This document shows positions 34,601-49,600 of a stretch of DNA of 64,000 nucleotides, in pieces. The notes beneath the pieces are model-generated. The model saw nothing but the letters and a program-made list of their open reading frames with translations. It was not told where the DNA came from and made no database searches. Positions within the stretch are counted from its first letter, which is position 1; each line of letters begins with the position of its first letter. Made by a program: the position numbers and the translations under genes. The stretch is taken from NCBI GenBank assembly GCA_000149265.1, contig CH003264.1, forward strand, positions 1,595,664-1,659,663, given 5' to 3'. The DNA is from Ciona savignyi (lineage: Eukaryota > Chordata > Ascidiacea > Phlebobranchia > Cionidae).

Positions 34601-37600
34601 TGACTACACCGTTTATCCATCTTTTATTTCATGCTCGCCCAGGCCGGCAAAATCGGTCATTGTAATCATATAAACATAACAAATACCGAATAAGGCATCG
34701 AAATTAAACCTTAATCTTTCAATCCGTATACTTACAATTTTAACCCGGTCAGTCAATTCCTTTAAGACAATTTTAAGCGAACAAAACATACAATTAACTG
34801 GGTATAGTAAAAACACAAAAGTAAAACCGATACATAAGACGACCCATAATCACATGGGCAGTTTACCTCGGAAACTACGAGAACACTCGAGTTTTTTCCA
34901 ACTTGTAATCCTCCTGCCAAAATAGATTCGAAGGTGCCGCTTTCCACCGTGGTTTTGAGCTGAACAGGTCACTTTAACAAATCCATTTAATATTTTGACT
35001 GTCTGTTTACTTTTAAGTCTGTTATCTGATGTATGTGACACCATACACATACTAATTAACACTTTTTAGAGATACTGTGGCATAGAAATTATCAAACTAC
35101 TCTTGGATACAATCGCAAATGACTTTATCAGAGTTCTATCACGTGTTCGTCCGATATTATCTTCAAATTAACAGCTTTCAGATTCGCCATAATTCACAAA
35201 TTGTTCTTTTATAAAAAACCTGATACCCATTGGTATAATATTTCGTATCTTACACAAAAAGTACTTTACACCGTATATTTTTTCATCTCGGAAAAACTGC
35301 ATTATACATGCTAAGTGCATTGGTAAAATGCAATAAAGCTTAAAAAGCGTCTTTCAACGATTTGAAAAATAGCAATCATCCGGCTGACAGCTAATCCTTT
35401 GCTAAGCTTATCTCTTATCATTGGAGTTAGGTCATTTAATCTTCTTTAGAAGCGTATATCCACTTACACGTAGTGTTATGCTAACGATTGCAGGACAGAG
35501 TTTAACTTGAACGATCACATCACTAATGACGACCTGGTACGTGCCATCAACCAAGTGAAGTACAAAGGAGGAAACACCGCTACTGGAGGAGCTTTAGATT
35601 ACATCCGAGAGAATCTGTTCACGGCAGAAAGCGGCACTCGCAAAGGTATTTGTTTAGGGGTATTTGTACTGTATGAAATTCGCAAAGGTATTTATTTAGG
35701 GGTATTGTTACTATAAGACTTTTAAACTGCGGTTATAAATAGAACATAAATAGATGATGCAGTTAAAAGTATAAACAGTAATATATAGTTTTAGAGAAAT
35801 CGTGCGTGTACTACGTATAGACGAGTGATAGCTTTACCGTGAACCTTATAGATTAACATTCTTGAACAAATAACATCTTGCTTGAAAGTGTGATGGAAAC
35901 AGAGATAGTCTACAAAGTCAATACAAAATTTACTAATCCGACTAAACCACACTGGTTTATAAATCCAATTAGGCATTGTAGTTCTCCATCACCACAATAA
36001 ACAGATAACCAACTACACGGCAGTCGAAATTAATGTAATCCCGATCACGAGAAACTTAAAATGAAGGAATGTGTCAAATAAACCGATCAGAATATTCAAA
36101 ATATTCGACAGTTTTTAGCATCCGAATGAACTGTAACGCCACTATCCATGAGTTGTGCACAAATATATCTATGGAGGCCAACCATACGTAATGGCACTAA
36201 CTTCCCTACCAGTTTATGATGAATTTAAAATTAATATTTGAATTTAATTGTGTTAATGAGATTTATTTGCTCAGGAATATTGAAGACGGCCATTATTATT
36301 ACCGATGGAGAATCTATCTTGGATGATGTGACTGAACCTGCTAGAAGACTAAAAGAAATCGGTGTCGAGGTTTTCTCGATTGGTGTCGCTGCTGCGCTCA
36401 GGTAGATCTGGAGTACAGTCGTGTGACCGAATGGGTAACGCGACTGATACACATACCGTTCATACGAAAACGTTCCTAGTGACAAGCCTATCATTCGAAA
36501 CTAAGTCCAATAAACGCACCTTCGTACGAACCGGTTTCAAACTTGGGCCAGTGAAATAAAAGTTCATTGGGATATTAATCGTATCAAGTTATATCTTGGA
36601 ATGTTCATTTAAATTAAACCTATTGTTACCTGATTGCAAATCTGTCCTTACAGCATTAAAATCCCCAAAACACCCTGATTTGCGGTTGTGGATGAACGAT
36701 CCTAATTTAATTAGAAATTCGTGTCTTGTTATTTTTGTACAAGGACTCATACATTAATTATTCAACAAAGGCCTTACAAACCATCACAAGGATACAAAAA
36801 TCAAAGATTCTGACTAACTGTTTAGCATGACCATTCTCCGAGACTTGGCTCTGTAAAGTATAAATAACATACTCAACTCTGCAATTTAAATATATTATAC
36901 ACCAACCGATGTGTGCTGCAATTGTGATTTCTTCATTGGCAATTTTCAGGTCTGAGTTAGACGACATCGCGTCAGTGCCTGCGAATGATCACGTCTTTTC
37001 TGTTGAAAACTTTGATGACATCAAAGATATCAAAAACATTTTGCTCAAAGAAACATGCAAATCCGTTGGTGAGTATCGTTAAAGTTATAGCTGTGTCAGT
37101 AAATCGTCGTAAAGAACGCATTTCAAAGCAAGAGATTCAAGTTTACAGAAGTGATCTTTACCACAGTCGCATAAAATCGAAGAGACGCTTATATTTTAAT
37201 ACGATTTTAATACTGGCATATTTGTGTACTTAATACGCTTAACGAACGTTCAATTGTTGTTGTTTGTGTTATATTCATTCGTGTGTTTGTTATATTTACC
37301 CCCTCCCTTACAGCTGTGTGCCGGGAGTTTGAAACACCTGAACACGGGTCGGTCAGATGTGATCAGACAGTGTTTATAAAAGGTACGAGTTGCGTGTTCA
37401 CCTGCAACGCGCCACTGTACAAACTAAACGAGGAGGGAAGTGGTGTGCGAACTTGTCTTGCTGGTGGAATATGGGATCGACAGGACCCAGCATGCATTCG
37501 TAAGTATTGATACCAAGAAGATTAGTATGTTATTACATTTGTACGTTGATTGTAATATAGAACATACAGTTTCACACATATTTATTATGTAAACAGTATA

Positions 37601-40600
37601 GCTAATTAGACATAAAGATGTTGTATTTAAGACAGTTTTACCGGGCCAAATTACGAAACCGTGATGGGATCGTTACTACAAGACCGTTTAAATTTATAAA
37701 TCGGTTTATGAATCAGCTGAGTTATCCATTCAGCCACACGATCTTTCTGTTTCTCATTTGTGACAAACAGTTTGTTTTAATTTGATCTGTATTGCCCTTT
37801 AGCGGCGGTATGTCCTGTATTGGAACCGCCACCAAACGGCGCATTTGAGTGCAGCAACGAGAACGTCATAAACAGCGTATGTCGATTGATTTGCGAATCA
37901 GGCTTCAGAGTAGTTGGCGATTCAAGTCCAAGATGCAATCCCGATAGCAGTTGGTCATCCAACGATGCTTATTGCGAAGGTGGGTCAATACACTTGAATC
38001 TAGAATTCATGTTTTAATCGTGTCACGGTGTTTAAGATAAAACTCATCGCAATACATTCATCAACTTTACAAGTATTTTTTTCTAATTATAGGTATTACC
38101 TGTCGAAGTCCGGTGCCTCCCGACCACGGCACTATGAGATGCTCGGAAGACAATTCATTCGATTCGCATTGCACATTTGAATGCGACCTGGGGTATGAAA
38201 TGAGTGGCCCCCGACGGTCAGTATGTGAGGGTTCCGGGGAATGGTCGGTGGCTTTTCCCACTTGCTCACGTGAGTACAAACTAAACAGAGGTCAATAAAC
38301 TATCAGATATCTCAGAAATGCAATAAACTATGAGATATCCCACCTGGTTTATGTCGTTCATCTACCCTATTTTTTATACCCCAACGAAACGAATAAAGTT
38401 TCACAAATCACACTAATTACACAAGTACGATTATATAAATAACACCCATAAGTCTAACTATGCTGTTTATAGGGCTGGTTTCCTTTTTTCAGAGATCGTG
38501 TGCCCGAACCGCTTGGTCTTGGAACACGGTTCAGTGGCTTGCTCACACTCGAAAAGCTTCGGGTCCAAATGCGATTTTTCTTGCCAGGCCGGTTTCGAAC
38601 TGCTTGGCTCGTCGTACGCGGTATGTGGCGGTAGAGGGACGTGGAGTTTTGCCAGAGAAGGGTCGTTGCCACTTTGCGAACGTAAGGGAGTGTGTAATAA
38701 AGATTAATAATAACCCACACATTCTTTTTTTTATACTTTTTTTACCGGGCTTAGTTTCGAACCCATAATGGTTTACATATAGGACGCAGTAACCATTCGG
38801 CCACACGACCGTACCCACTCATTCACACTTATTTTTAATGGGCTCAGTTTCGATCCCAAGATGGGCTTGTTACTAAGACCGTTTTTAGTATATAAGTGTG
38901 TATGTGTATCGGTCGTGTTAACTACTTCTAGGCCGTTGTGTAATCTCACGTGAAGCAATTGAAACCACGCCATCTGACGCGTGGGTGTAAATACAAATAT
39001 AAAGACAGAAAACAACTTTCAAACGTTACCCTTTTCAGGCATAAGCTGTGACGAGCCTAATCTGCACGATCACGTGACACGAGAATGTACCGATGGCAAT
39101 TGGTTTGGCAGCGATTGCAGCTTCAGATGCGACCACGGTTATAATTTGAACGGTGCGGACAGAACCGTTTGTAGAGGAAGCAGTTCACCTGCCGATTGGA
39201 CAGAAGACTCTCCAGAGTGTACAAGTAAGCATTAGAATTTACTCTTTAAGGTCAAGAAAAGGTTTTTACCGGTTTCTAATCAGTAATCCCAGTAAGGTAA
39301 ACCGTAAGGAACAAACATATTGCATTTTATTCATCTCCCTTATTTCCGAATATCCGTTTTACCAGTCGTCACGTGTCCTGACCTCGAGCCGATCCCGGAC
39401 AGCCAAATTGAATGCACGGCCGAACGGAATTTCAGGTCGACTTGTTCGCTCAGCTGCCTTCTTGGCTATGAAGTGAGAGGGACGAATTTAATCACTTGCG
39501 GCGCTGCGGGGCGATGGAAAGGCAGTCTAGGATACTGCTCAAGTAAGCTAAATAATTTTTGCGTATTATAGCTTTACATATATTAAACAGATCGTAATAA
39601 CATATGATTTAAATAAATGCTATATTAGAAAACAATGCAGCAAGCATTATCATTTTACACGCATGTGGGTGACTGCTGTAATATTAATAAATATGTCTAC
39701 AGCGCCGCCTAGTCTGGCAGATGAGGTTTTTAAAAGCACACATAGAGCCAGTATAATAGCTAGCCTTGAGCCGATTAAAAAAAAAGTTGAGAAAGACAGT
39801 ATTACATTGGTGATGTTTGCTCACCATCTGACTCATGCATTCCGGATGATTAAACTAAGAATTTATTCCAGAAAGGCAGCAGTCAGCGCTCGAAGTGTTA
39901 CGATTTTTGACGGCTGTAACATACAATAACTACATTTAAAACTAACGTTAGTGTATAAATAACGTTTTTTTTTAAATATATGATTGATTGTTTTTTAGTA
40001 ACCGTAGCTTACTGCTACCTTGGGATAAGCAGTAAAATATGATCATTAGTTAGGATTAGATAGAATTCGGACTAAATGATGCTTGCTTGTGAAGTACTAG
40101 TGAGGTTTAATTACTGGGTGTCTGGAACTGCGCTGATAAATCTGTCTGCTGCGAGGACATGATTTCCGAGAAAGGCCAACTGAGTTCAAGCAACAAAATA
40201 AGCTATACTTAGACAGTCCAAGTAGTCGGCATTTGCATCTTTTCCGACGCTTGCTTACTAATTGGGTTACGCCTGAATTACCAAATGAAAATACTCCTAC
40301 GCGCACTGACAGAAAACGGGTACCACAGGAATGTGTTATTCGAATTTTCGTTCGCCTCTAGCGTTTGCCTATTACGTCAAAGGATCGTAGGGTACGAAAG
40401 AGATAACAACGCCTTCCTTTCATGGTCATGGCGTGCGTGTGCGCAATAGTGTGAGTCAGTTTATTTTTTTGTGTGTAAATCAAACTATTTGCACTAAGTT
40501 CACTGAACCGTGGTGTGTGCATGAGTTCCACGCGCGCGCTTGTTTTTGCGCAACCAAACGTGGCTTGGCTTCGTCATGAAGACGGGGATCAGAAGATAGC

Positions 40601-43600
40601 AAAATTTCCAGTAAACACATTACCATTTCGATTGGAGCTTTCTCCCAAATGCGGCAGTATGCCCGCGGGTTCATTTCTTTCGGCGGGTTTTGTTTAACTC
40701 CGGTGACTGGAGTTTAAACATCCAATGTTATAAGGTTACGACCGGAATAGGGAACTTTAAGGCTTCGAATCTTGCAACAAATGACATGTCAAATTCGCTT
40801 TGTTATTTAAAAAATTTTGTTTAGTTTTGTATTTACCTACAAAACTGTCTTTTCTACAATTTTATTCAAGTATAAGATCTAATGAGTAAACGCTGTAAAC
40901 CAAATGGCATACACAATATGTAGTTTAAATTTCCCAGTTCAAGCTAAAATCCGTTTATCCTCCCCATGGAAACACTGTGTAATCTAACGGCTCCCAGTAT
41001 TTCTGCTCCAACAGAGCGTGGAGTAATGACCCATGAAACTATGAATGCGAACTTTACTTGTTTAGCATAATAACCACGCCTGGCATTATACTTTTAAAAG
41101 CGCGTGTGCAGTTAAAAAAACGATCTTCCAGCGTCAAAGGTTCTATTATTCTCCGGTTTTAATTCAATTGGACACTTGTGTGCCTGAAAAACTAACAGAT
41201 AAAATAATTAAGAAATCCCTCCATGTAAAATCTACCTGGTAAGCACTGCAGTAATCCTTTTATGAGACACAGACAACGCACCGCAAACCTGATGAGACGT
41301 GACGAGAAAGCGGAATATTTTCTTCCTTTTTTCGCTTTTTTAACCAAATTTGCCACGTCAACAATGTTGGTTCGCTTTAACAAAACTAACGCATATTGTG
41401 CAGGGTATTTATTCTTCAGGCCAGGTTGTAGCAGGTTCAGGAGTAAAATAAAATATAAATATGCTCTATACAGCTAACCAGAAAATAATAGCGCATTGCC
41501 AGAAAACGTTGTTAATTATATATTCTTTCTGAGTCAGTAGACGACTGTATTTATTTGCGTTTAATTGGCTTCAAACGAAAACAGATCTGAGGTTTATTAA
41601 GTTTCGAACTAAAACGTTACCGAGGCGTCCCGATGCACTGTGGATCTTGTACTATACTGCCCGGGTGTAGCTAATATAAGTCAGTATCGACAAGATCTCT
41701 CAGTGGGTATGGACAGCTTACACTCAACGCTATTTGCTGGTGCTAAGTCTTGGAGGTCCGCAAACGAGCACTGTAACTCTGTAGCAGGACAATACATCAT
41801 TATTACCAGTACTCTTTAAAAGTGTTCTAAATACGACCGCCTTGCCACAGAAATCACTTGCGAAGAAGTGGAGTCGTTTCACCACGGCAGTGTGTCGTGC
41901 ACCGATGGAAGCAACTATGGTTCCGAGTGCTCGTACAGTTGCGACACCGGCTATCAGCTGACATCGGGTTCAAAGGTCAGACGCTGTCAAGAAAACCATT
42001 TATTCGATGGGATTGCCGCAACCTGCACCAGTGAGTTTTAAATTTTGTTAAATGGCATTAGGTTGTAAAGCAAAATTTAAAAATATGAATTATTATACTT
42101 AAAGTAAAGCTACTGAAAGTTGTGATAATAAGAGCGCTTAGTTGAGAGAAAACAGCGACATTATGAATGGTGTATAACTAACTTCATATGTCATCAATAA
42201 CAAGGAGAATTTTTGATTAATTTGTTTAAATTAAAATTCATGTTTTTTGTGATAGAATTTTGCCATGTTTAAAGCATTTTCACGTTACTTTCAATATTTT
42301 AATTCGCTCAATTGCCAATTTTCTTACTCAGGCGTGCTCTAAATTCAACACTTAACTTGCTTGTGTTGAACACATTCACTAAAAGACAATTTGGCTCCCG
42401 TGGTGTTTTGGCGGGCTGCCATCAAGATCGCGTTACTCTTTTAACACACTCCCAAAATGTAACACATTTTATCCTTAAAATACATAGAGAGTTTAGGCAT
42501 ATGATCTGCCCTTAAGGCAATACGTGAGGTTAGGACATAGCGTGACTAAACTGCTTCTATTTTAGTTAAACAGTGTTTCCCTGCGACGCCTCCTCTAAAC
42601 GGTGATGTGCAATGCAGCGACGACTCGAACTACGGTTCGGTGTGCCACATCACGTGCAACCCGGGCTTCGAGCTCAATGTGGACGACACCGTAACCGGAT
42701 ATGAGCGAAGATGCGATGCAAACGCACGCTGGACGAACTCACAGCCGTCATGTCGCAGTGCGTAGTTTTACCATGCGACTGTTTTTCTGAAAAATCATGA
42801 CCCAGCTCTAAAAATTGTTGATATAAGAATCTAAGAAGATACGAGAAATGTTTGCAAAAATCTTTCTATTCTCAGATAATATCCGTTATTGGTGAATGAA
42901 GGCGTCAAAAACCTTCTTTCAAATATCATAAACTTTCTTGTATATTGCAGTGGTGAAATGTCGTGCGTTAGCCACACCCGTGAACGGCGGCGGTCGATGT
43001 TCAAATATGGATAAGTACGGTTCTATTTGCCAGTATCAATGCAACGTGGGTTACGAAATGCGTGGTTCGTCAGAAAGACATTGTCAAGCTAATCGACAGT
43101 GGACCGGAGAGGAAACTAGTTGTGTCTGTGAGTACACTTTTATTTTTTCGCAAATCTTATTTATTTCCCCCCAACAATTGTACAAGTTGTTTTCCACTGC
43201 AGTGGTGCGGTGTGATGCCGTCGTTCCACCGGAGCATGGCACTGTGCGATGCGGCGATAGGGATCAGTTAGATGACGACGAGGCTCAGGTTGATGGATTC
43301 GGAACCACTTGCTTTTTCAGCTGCAACGTAAGTTGTATTTAAAACAACTATAAAGTTACGATTTTTAAAACACTGCACTGCAAAGTCCAATTTGTATACC
43401 GAACAAAAGAGAAATAATCTTTCTGACAGGTCGGCTACTATATGACTGGCAGTCGGGCACGAAGCTGTCAAAGCGACGCTGGGTGGAGTGGAGTGGAAAC
43501 CACGTGTCTACGCATCACGTGCCCAGTTCTCGACCAGCCACTGCATGGAAGCATAACTTGTACGAACGATAACGAGTACGACTCGAGGTGTACCACAGTA

Positions 43601-46600
43601 TGCAACGTAAGTGGCCACATGGCAGAGCATGTCATTTCACTTAACATAGATTTAAACTGTATGGCCAAATTACCAGTTACGAATGATTTGATAAGCTTCA
43701 ATTTGCATATTTTATCAGATTGGATATTTCCTTTATTCCGGCGACGCAACGCGCACATGCCAGGCAAATTATGTTTGGAGCGGGAAAGAAGCATCTTGTC
43801 AAAGTAAGCTTATTGTTTGGTCGCATTTACTGTGGTCTGTATGATTTGCATATTAAAAAAGGTTATTTTTTCTTAATAACGGATCTCCGACAAGCTAACA
43901 TGCGATAAGTTGAGTTATTAATTACCTTACTTCACCACTTAGTAATGCGATGCGAGCTACTAAATGCTGACCAGCATGCAACAATGACGTGCACGAACGG
44001 GAATCGGTTCGGTTCAATTTGCACATTCAAACCGCAACTCGGTTATGAGTTATCTGGTGCCACAGTCATAGAATGCGACGAGAACGGAGGAAGTCACCCC
44101 GCACCCATTTCCAGCAGTTAGTATATTCACAAGTTTTGTTAAACAAAAATAAATATGATTTTCTTCTCTGTATGGATAGCTTGTTAGACACTTGTTTTGC
44201 GGACCCAGTGGTTGTTAATCATCAGTATTAGGAGTTTAGAGAATTTTAGTTTTTATAGTCTTGGCAATTGACAAACGAGGTTACGCAAATAATTTAATGT
44301 TTAAGGCCTTTGTCGGTCTCTTCGACCTCGAGTGGATCTGCCATTTAATCTGTTTTTCTATGTTGTCTTTGTATGTTTCTGCATTAGCTTCTCGGCCACA
44401 TAAACGCTCTTAACACAAGTTTTTGCCCAGGAATCGAATGTCCGATCTTGTCCGAGCCATCCAACGGGTTGATGTCATGTTCTGACGCTGAATACTTCGA
44501 TTCCACTTGCAGATTTTCGTGTGACGTAAGTAAACTAGTACGCGAAAGCACGCAGTGTTAAACTTGCTGTTTGATTTCATCAGGAAGGATATGAATTGAA
44601 AGGAACCGCAGAACGGGAATGTCAACTGGATAAAACCTGGACTGGTGGCTTGGTGACTTGCAAACGTAAGTCCGTCTGACAATAAATAAAGTTTGCGCGT
44701 TTTCGTCATTTTCACCAAACCTTGTATTCTTATATACATAACAACGCTGAGATTGATCCGATAGATGATCAAGATTGTTTGATTTTCAGAAATCAAGTGT
44801 GACGAGTTGCTAGCGCCATCTCATGGATCAGTTGCGTGTAGCCAAGGAAACATTCACCAATCCACATGTACTTTTACTTGCGAAGTAAGGCAATTACATT
44901 TTCGTTGGATCGACCCTTTTTAATAAGATAATGCGCTGTTAGCTAAGCAGTAATTAAACAAACAAAAAAAAATTGCACCCGAAGTTAAGAAATATTTCAT
45001 TATAATTAGAACGGATATGATCTCATTGGTTCTGGAACGAGAACTTGTCAGAGCAGCCAATCATGGACCGGTGCTAGAGTCTCGTGTTCCTTGGTAACGT
45101 GTGGGGAGTTACAAACGCCACCTAACGGCGAAATGACGTGCAACAACTTTGATAAATTTCGATCGGATTGTATTTTTTCCTGTAGGGTAAGTAAAATTGC
45201 CTTTCTTCTTTTTTGTATACATCCGATTTTAAATATATTTTATTTCCCCCATTTCGGGTCCACATATACCCATGAGATACTGTTAATATCCAAATTGTTT
45301 GGACGGTTTTTTTTTACCGCTGTCGTGCAAAACCACTTCAATTTTAACATTTACCGGTAGAATAAAGTTTTAAGCATTCGTGCACCTATTTCTTTTTTCT
45401 AAATTATCATTGTCTGTTGCATTCCAACTACATAAGCATTTTAGAACCAGTTACCGGAGTACGGTTATAGAAATCTTAGTTAGAAAAATACGGTATATGT
45501 CGTAAACTATACCATTTATACGTTGTTTTCACAGGAGGGCTACAATTTAATCGGCAGCCGCGTACGAACTTGCCGAGCCGACCACACGTGGACGGGTTTA
45601 GACGGATCATGCGCTCGTGAGTTTAATTAAAATAAAGGGGTTCGTCTTTTTATTAATAGCCATCACATGACAGTGGTAACATGCCCGGAGCTCACCGTGC
45701 CAAGGCAAGGGCGGATGAAATGTACAGACAGCAACAACTTCGACTCACAATGCCTCTTCTTATGCGATGTATGTATCTATCATCAACTCATCTGGAACAT
45801 GTACAGTACCTGCTTTGTATTTTGACTTTCAGATCGGTTACAATATGCATGGCTCAAGTACCAGAACCTGCCAATCTGACGGGACCTGGACAGCATCACA
45901 TGTATCCTGTGGAATAGTCACTTGTGAAGCCTTGCACGCACCACAACATGGCAGTAAACGGTGATTTTGAAAACCAGACGAATAGGCACTGTACAATAAT
46001 ATAATCCAATAATATAATTATGTTTATTGTTTATACAGCTGTGATATACTATGCGTCGAAATATTTATAAATGATAGGAATGCAGAAGTGTAGATTATTC
46101 TTCCTTAATTCTGAGCAATAAACAGTAACAGCAATGTATAGAAAAAACAATATTATGCGTCGATATATGTACAATAACAAGGTTGTACAAATGAACAATA
46201 TTATATGATCATATGCGTATAATTATATATAAACTGCACAGCTGTACTGATGAGGAGAATTTTGATTCATCTTGTCGTTTTACTTGTGATATCGGGTACG
46301 AGCTGGTCGGCAACATTTTCAGAAGTTGTTTGGAATCTGGAGAGTGGAGTGGCGTTGCTTCCTTGTGCATCAGTGAGTATCAATCCTGGATGTGATTTTT
46401 ATGTTTATCTACGTGAATTGGAAAACCAAGGGGGTTAACACATCGGCAATCGTCAGATCACCGTGTGCCTAACGTAGGATTACCGGAGTTATTGCCAGTG
46501 TGTTGTGTATCATTTACACGTTTCTTTAATTTGGTAGAGCCTATTAATCCACCGGGATAGTCAATGTCAGTCAAGTGCTTTGGCCAAGGACACGTTTTTC

Positions 46601-49600
46601 CGCTATCTAATATAAAACACAATTTTCCTATCATATTATATTTTGCTCGAACGACCGTCCTCACTGGTTTACTTCTGCAGTGATGACTTGCCCCGAGATC
46701 GAACCACCGCCTCAAGGTTCAGTATGAATGTTCATCCAGTAACAACTATCAGTCGTCATGCACGTTTTCTTGCGATGTAAGTTTTTTTGAACATCTATAG
46801 CCGTGCTAATATGAAGTTACCTGATGTACTTGGTGTATATGAATTCTATATTATGTAACCATTAAACGTTCTGTCTGTGCGATTTTAGGTTGGATATGAA
46901 GTGATCGGAACAAACGAACGAACTTGTCAAGCAACGCATACGTGGTCTGGAATCGAAGTTTCTTGTGTAATGGTTTCATGCCCCTTCTTAATAGCGCCCT
47001 CTCATGGATCAGTCATGTGTAATGAGGGCAACGTCTTTAATTCGTCATGTAATTTCAAATGTAACGTAAGTTCAATTTATCTGTTTTCACAAAAAAAAGA
47101 AATTCGCAGATAGTTACAGATGGAGTTTTACTTTACAGAAAGGATATACGTTGGTTGGAAGTACACAAAGAAGTTGCCTCGCTAATAAAAGATGGAGCGG
47201 CAACGTTACCTCATGCGCATGTAAGTGGAAAAGTAATGCCCCCAAACTATATACCTTAATTATTGCCCCTTTACAAAAGTGTTTTTTTTTCTGAATCAAT
47301 AAAAAAAAGTTCCGAAACAAAATGGCGGCTGTTTTTGATTGTTGGTTCAATCAAACATTACTTTATATTGGATATATTAATATATCTAATATTGCAGTAT
47401 GTTAACAGTCCAAATGTTAATTTAATTTAACCTTTCTTAGTTTACCCTGGTTATAAAATGCTTTGGTAAACATGGCCCCTTTAGTTTTAACTATGAGGTG
47501 TGGTAACTCATGTAAATAAATTGATGTGCCTGACACTTTATTTAAATTTGCCTTAAACTAATTTCATTTACTCAACGAAGTGATAACTTGCCCGGAAATA
47601 GAAGAACCTCAGAATGGAAGAAAGAAATGCACTGATGCTGACAACTACTCTTCTGATTGTCAATTTATTTGCGATGTAAGCCACGTAAACGTTACATTTA
47701 ACCTACGTGTACTTACATATTTTTTTAAACTTTTAGATCGGATACGAGTTAGTTGGTTCTAGTATTCGTTCGTGCGGCGAAGATGGGCTGTGGTCCGGTT
47801 CCCAAGTCTCGTGTGAATTAATCGTTTGTGATCTTTATCCTGCGCTTGAATACGGGAGAATAAGGTAACAAGTTAAACTCATCGTTTGTAACTATGTTAG
47901 GAAGGTGGTGTACACTTTTTATACATGACAAATAAATGCACGTCAAATTTGTTCTATTTGAATGTTTTTTTCGCCACCATTGGCATCACCGATTTAAATC
48001 GAATCGACCTATTGTGGGTCGTTATTTTATATTACTTCAATTTGAATCAACTTCTGATTCTACTGGCTCATGACAACTTTTATTAACCGCGCCAGGCCAA
48101 TGATCTAACCAAATCCCCTCTGGCATCCCAACGCGGCCACTTTAGTATTTACCTTTCGAGACCGAAGAATGATAACGCATTTCCATCAATTTAGTTGTTC
48201 AAACGGCGCAAGATACAACTCACGATGTTCTTTTACCTGTGACATCGGCTACGAACTTGTTGGCAGCCAGTCCAGGTCCTGCTTGGAGTCATCTGAATGG
48301 AGTGGAATTACAACTTCATGCTCAAGTGGGTATATTACTTGTATAATTTTTTTTAATTTTTAAACAATCCAAATTCATTATATTATTGGATTTAGTGATA
48401 AGCTGTACTCCCCTGCAAGAGGTAGAGAATGGTCGAATCACGTGCACTCACCGAAACTTCTACAACTCTTCTTGTCGATTTGCTTGCGACGTGAGTAGCT
48501 AGTCTGCAATGCGGAGGCAGTTCTCTAATTTTGCTTTGCATTTTAGGAAGGATATGAAATAGTTGGAAGTACAGAAAGAAATTGTCAGGTTGATAGCACT
48601 TGGAGTGGGAAGCAAACGACTTGTTCGGGTAAATGTGAAGTTAATTTGGCTTTGAGGGTTTTCTTAATTGCAATCGTATAACCTTACAGTTGTGACCTGT
48701 CCGCTATTGCCATCACCGTACCATGGAAGGAAAACATGTTCGAAACAGAATCGATATTCGTCAGTGTGTCAGTTCGTGTGCGATGTACGTTTTATTTTAT
48801 ATTTCTCTGTAGAAATGGGACATTCATTTGTTTATTCCAACAAATGGGAAAATACGGGAGAGTTTTCAAAGGACAATCGTCATATTAGCCCCCCAAAACG
48901 TAACGTATCCTGGGCTCAGGCGATTTACGCTAAATGCCTTGCACAAGGACAGAGAAATAACTAGCGACCAGTTTTGATCCTTTCACCCTTCGGCTTAAAG
49001 ACGACAAACTAACCCACGAAGTTGTTCGGTCGGACTATTCTGTCGTTGTTGTTCAATATTGCCAAAATTATAATTAAAATGTCGCGTAAACTAGGAAGAA
49101 TGGAACACGATTACGCAACATATACTTTTAAAATCTACAGGTTGGTTTTGAAATGCAAGGTTCAGAATCGAGGGTTTGTCAGGCGGACGGGAGATGGAAT
49201 GGTTCGCCTGTTGGATGCGGCATCATCACTTGCGAGACACTGGGTGTGCCTTTACATGGTAGAAAGAGGTAAATGTTTTCCTGTTTTTATTATAGATAAC
49301 AATCAACAATACGTTGATATGTTTCGTAAATGTTGAAAAAGGGTTTTTTAATATAACACGTCGAATCTTTTGCACTAATACAGTTTCTTGTAGGTGTGCG
49401 GACGAAGATAACTTCGAATCAACGTGCCGCTTTACTTGTGAAATAGGATATGAGCTTGAAGGAAGCAAATCGCGGACTTGCTTGGAGCTTGGGGAGTGGA
49501 GTGGTGTCACTACACACTGCGTCTGTAAGTTTGCACTTCTTTTACACGATGCCTGGGCATTGAAATGTCGAGTCGTATTTTAATCGATTTCATATTACAG

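Noticed and set aside
38735-38817. Possible functional tRNA gene (minus strand, A and B boxes present)
   Set aside because: No convincing acceptor stem or cloverleaf, A-rich 3' end and several diverged copies nearby; better explained as a SINE.
39663-39929. 88-codon open frame inside intron 15 of the giant gene
   Set aside because: No CCP-like cysteines and no recognisable domain; the neighbouring CCP exons join in phase without it.
40690-40720. Palindrome GTTTAACTCC...GGAGTTTAAAC in intron 15
   Set aside because: A single short hairpin with no other context; could be chance in AT-rich sequence.
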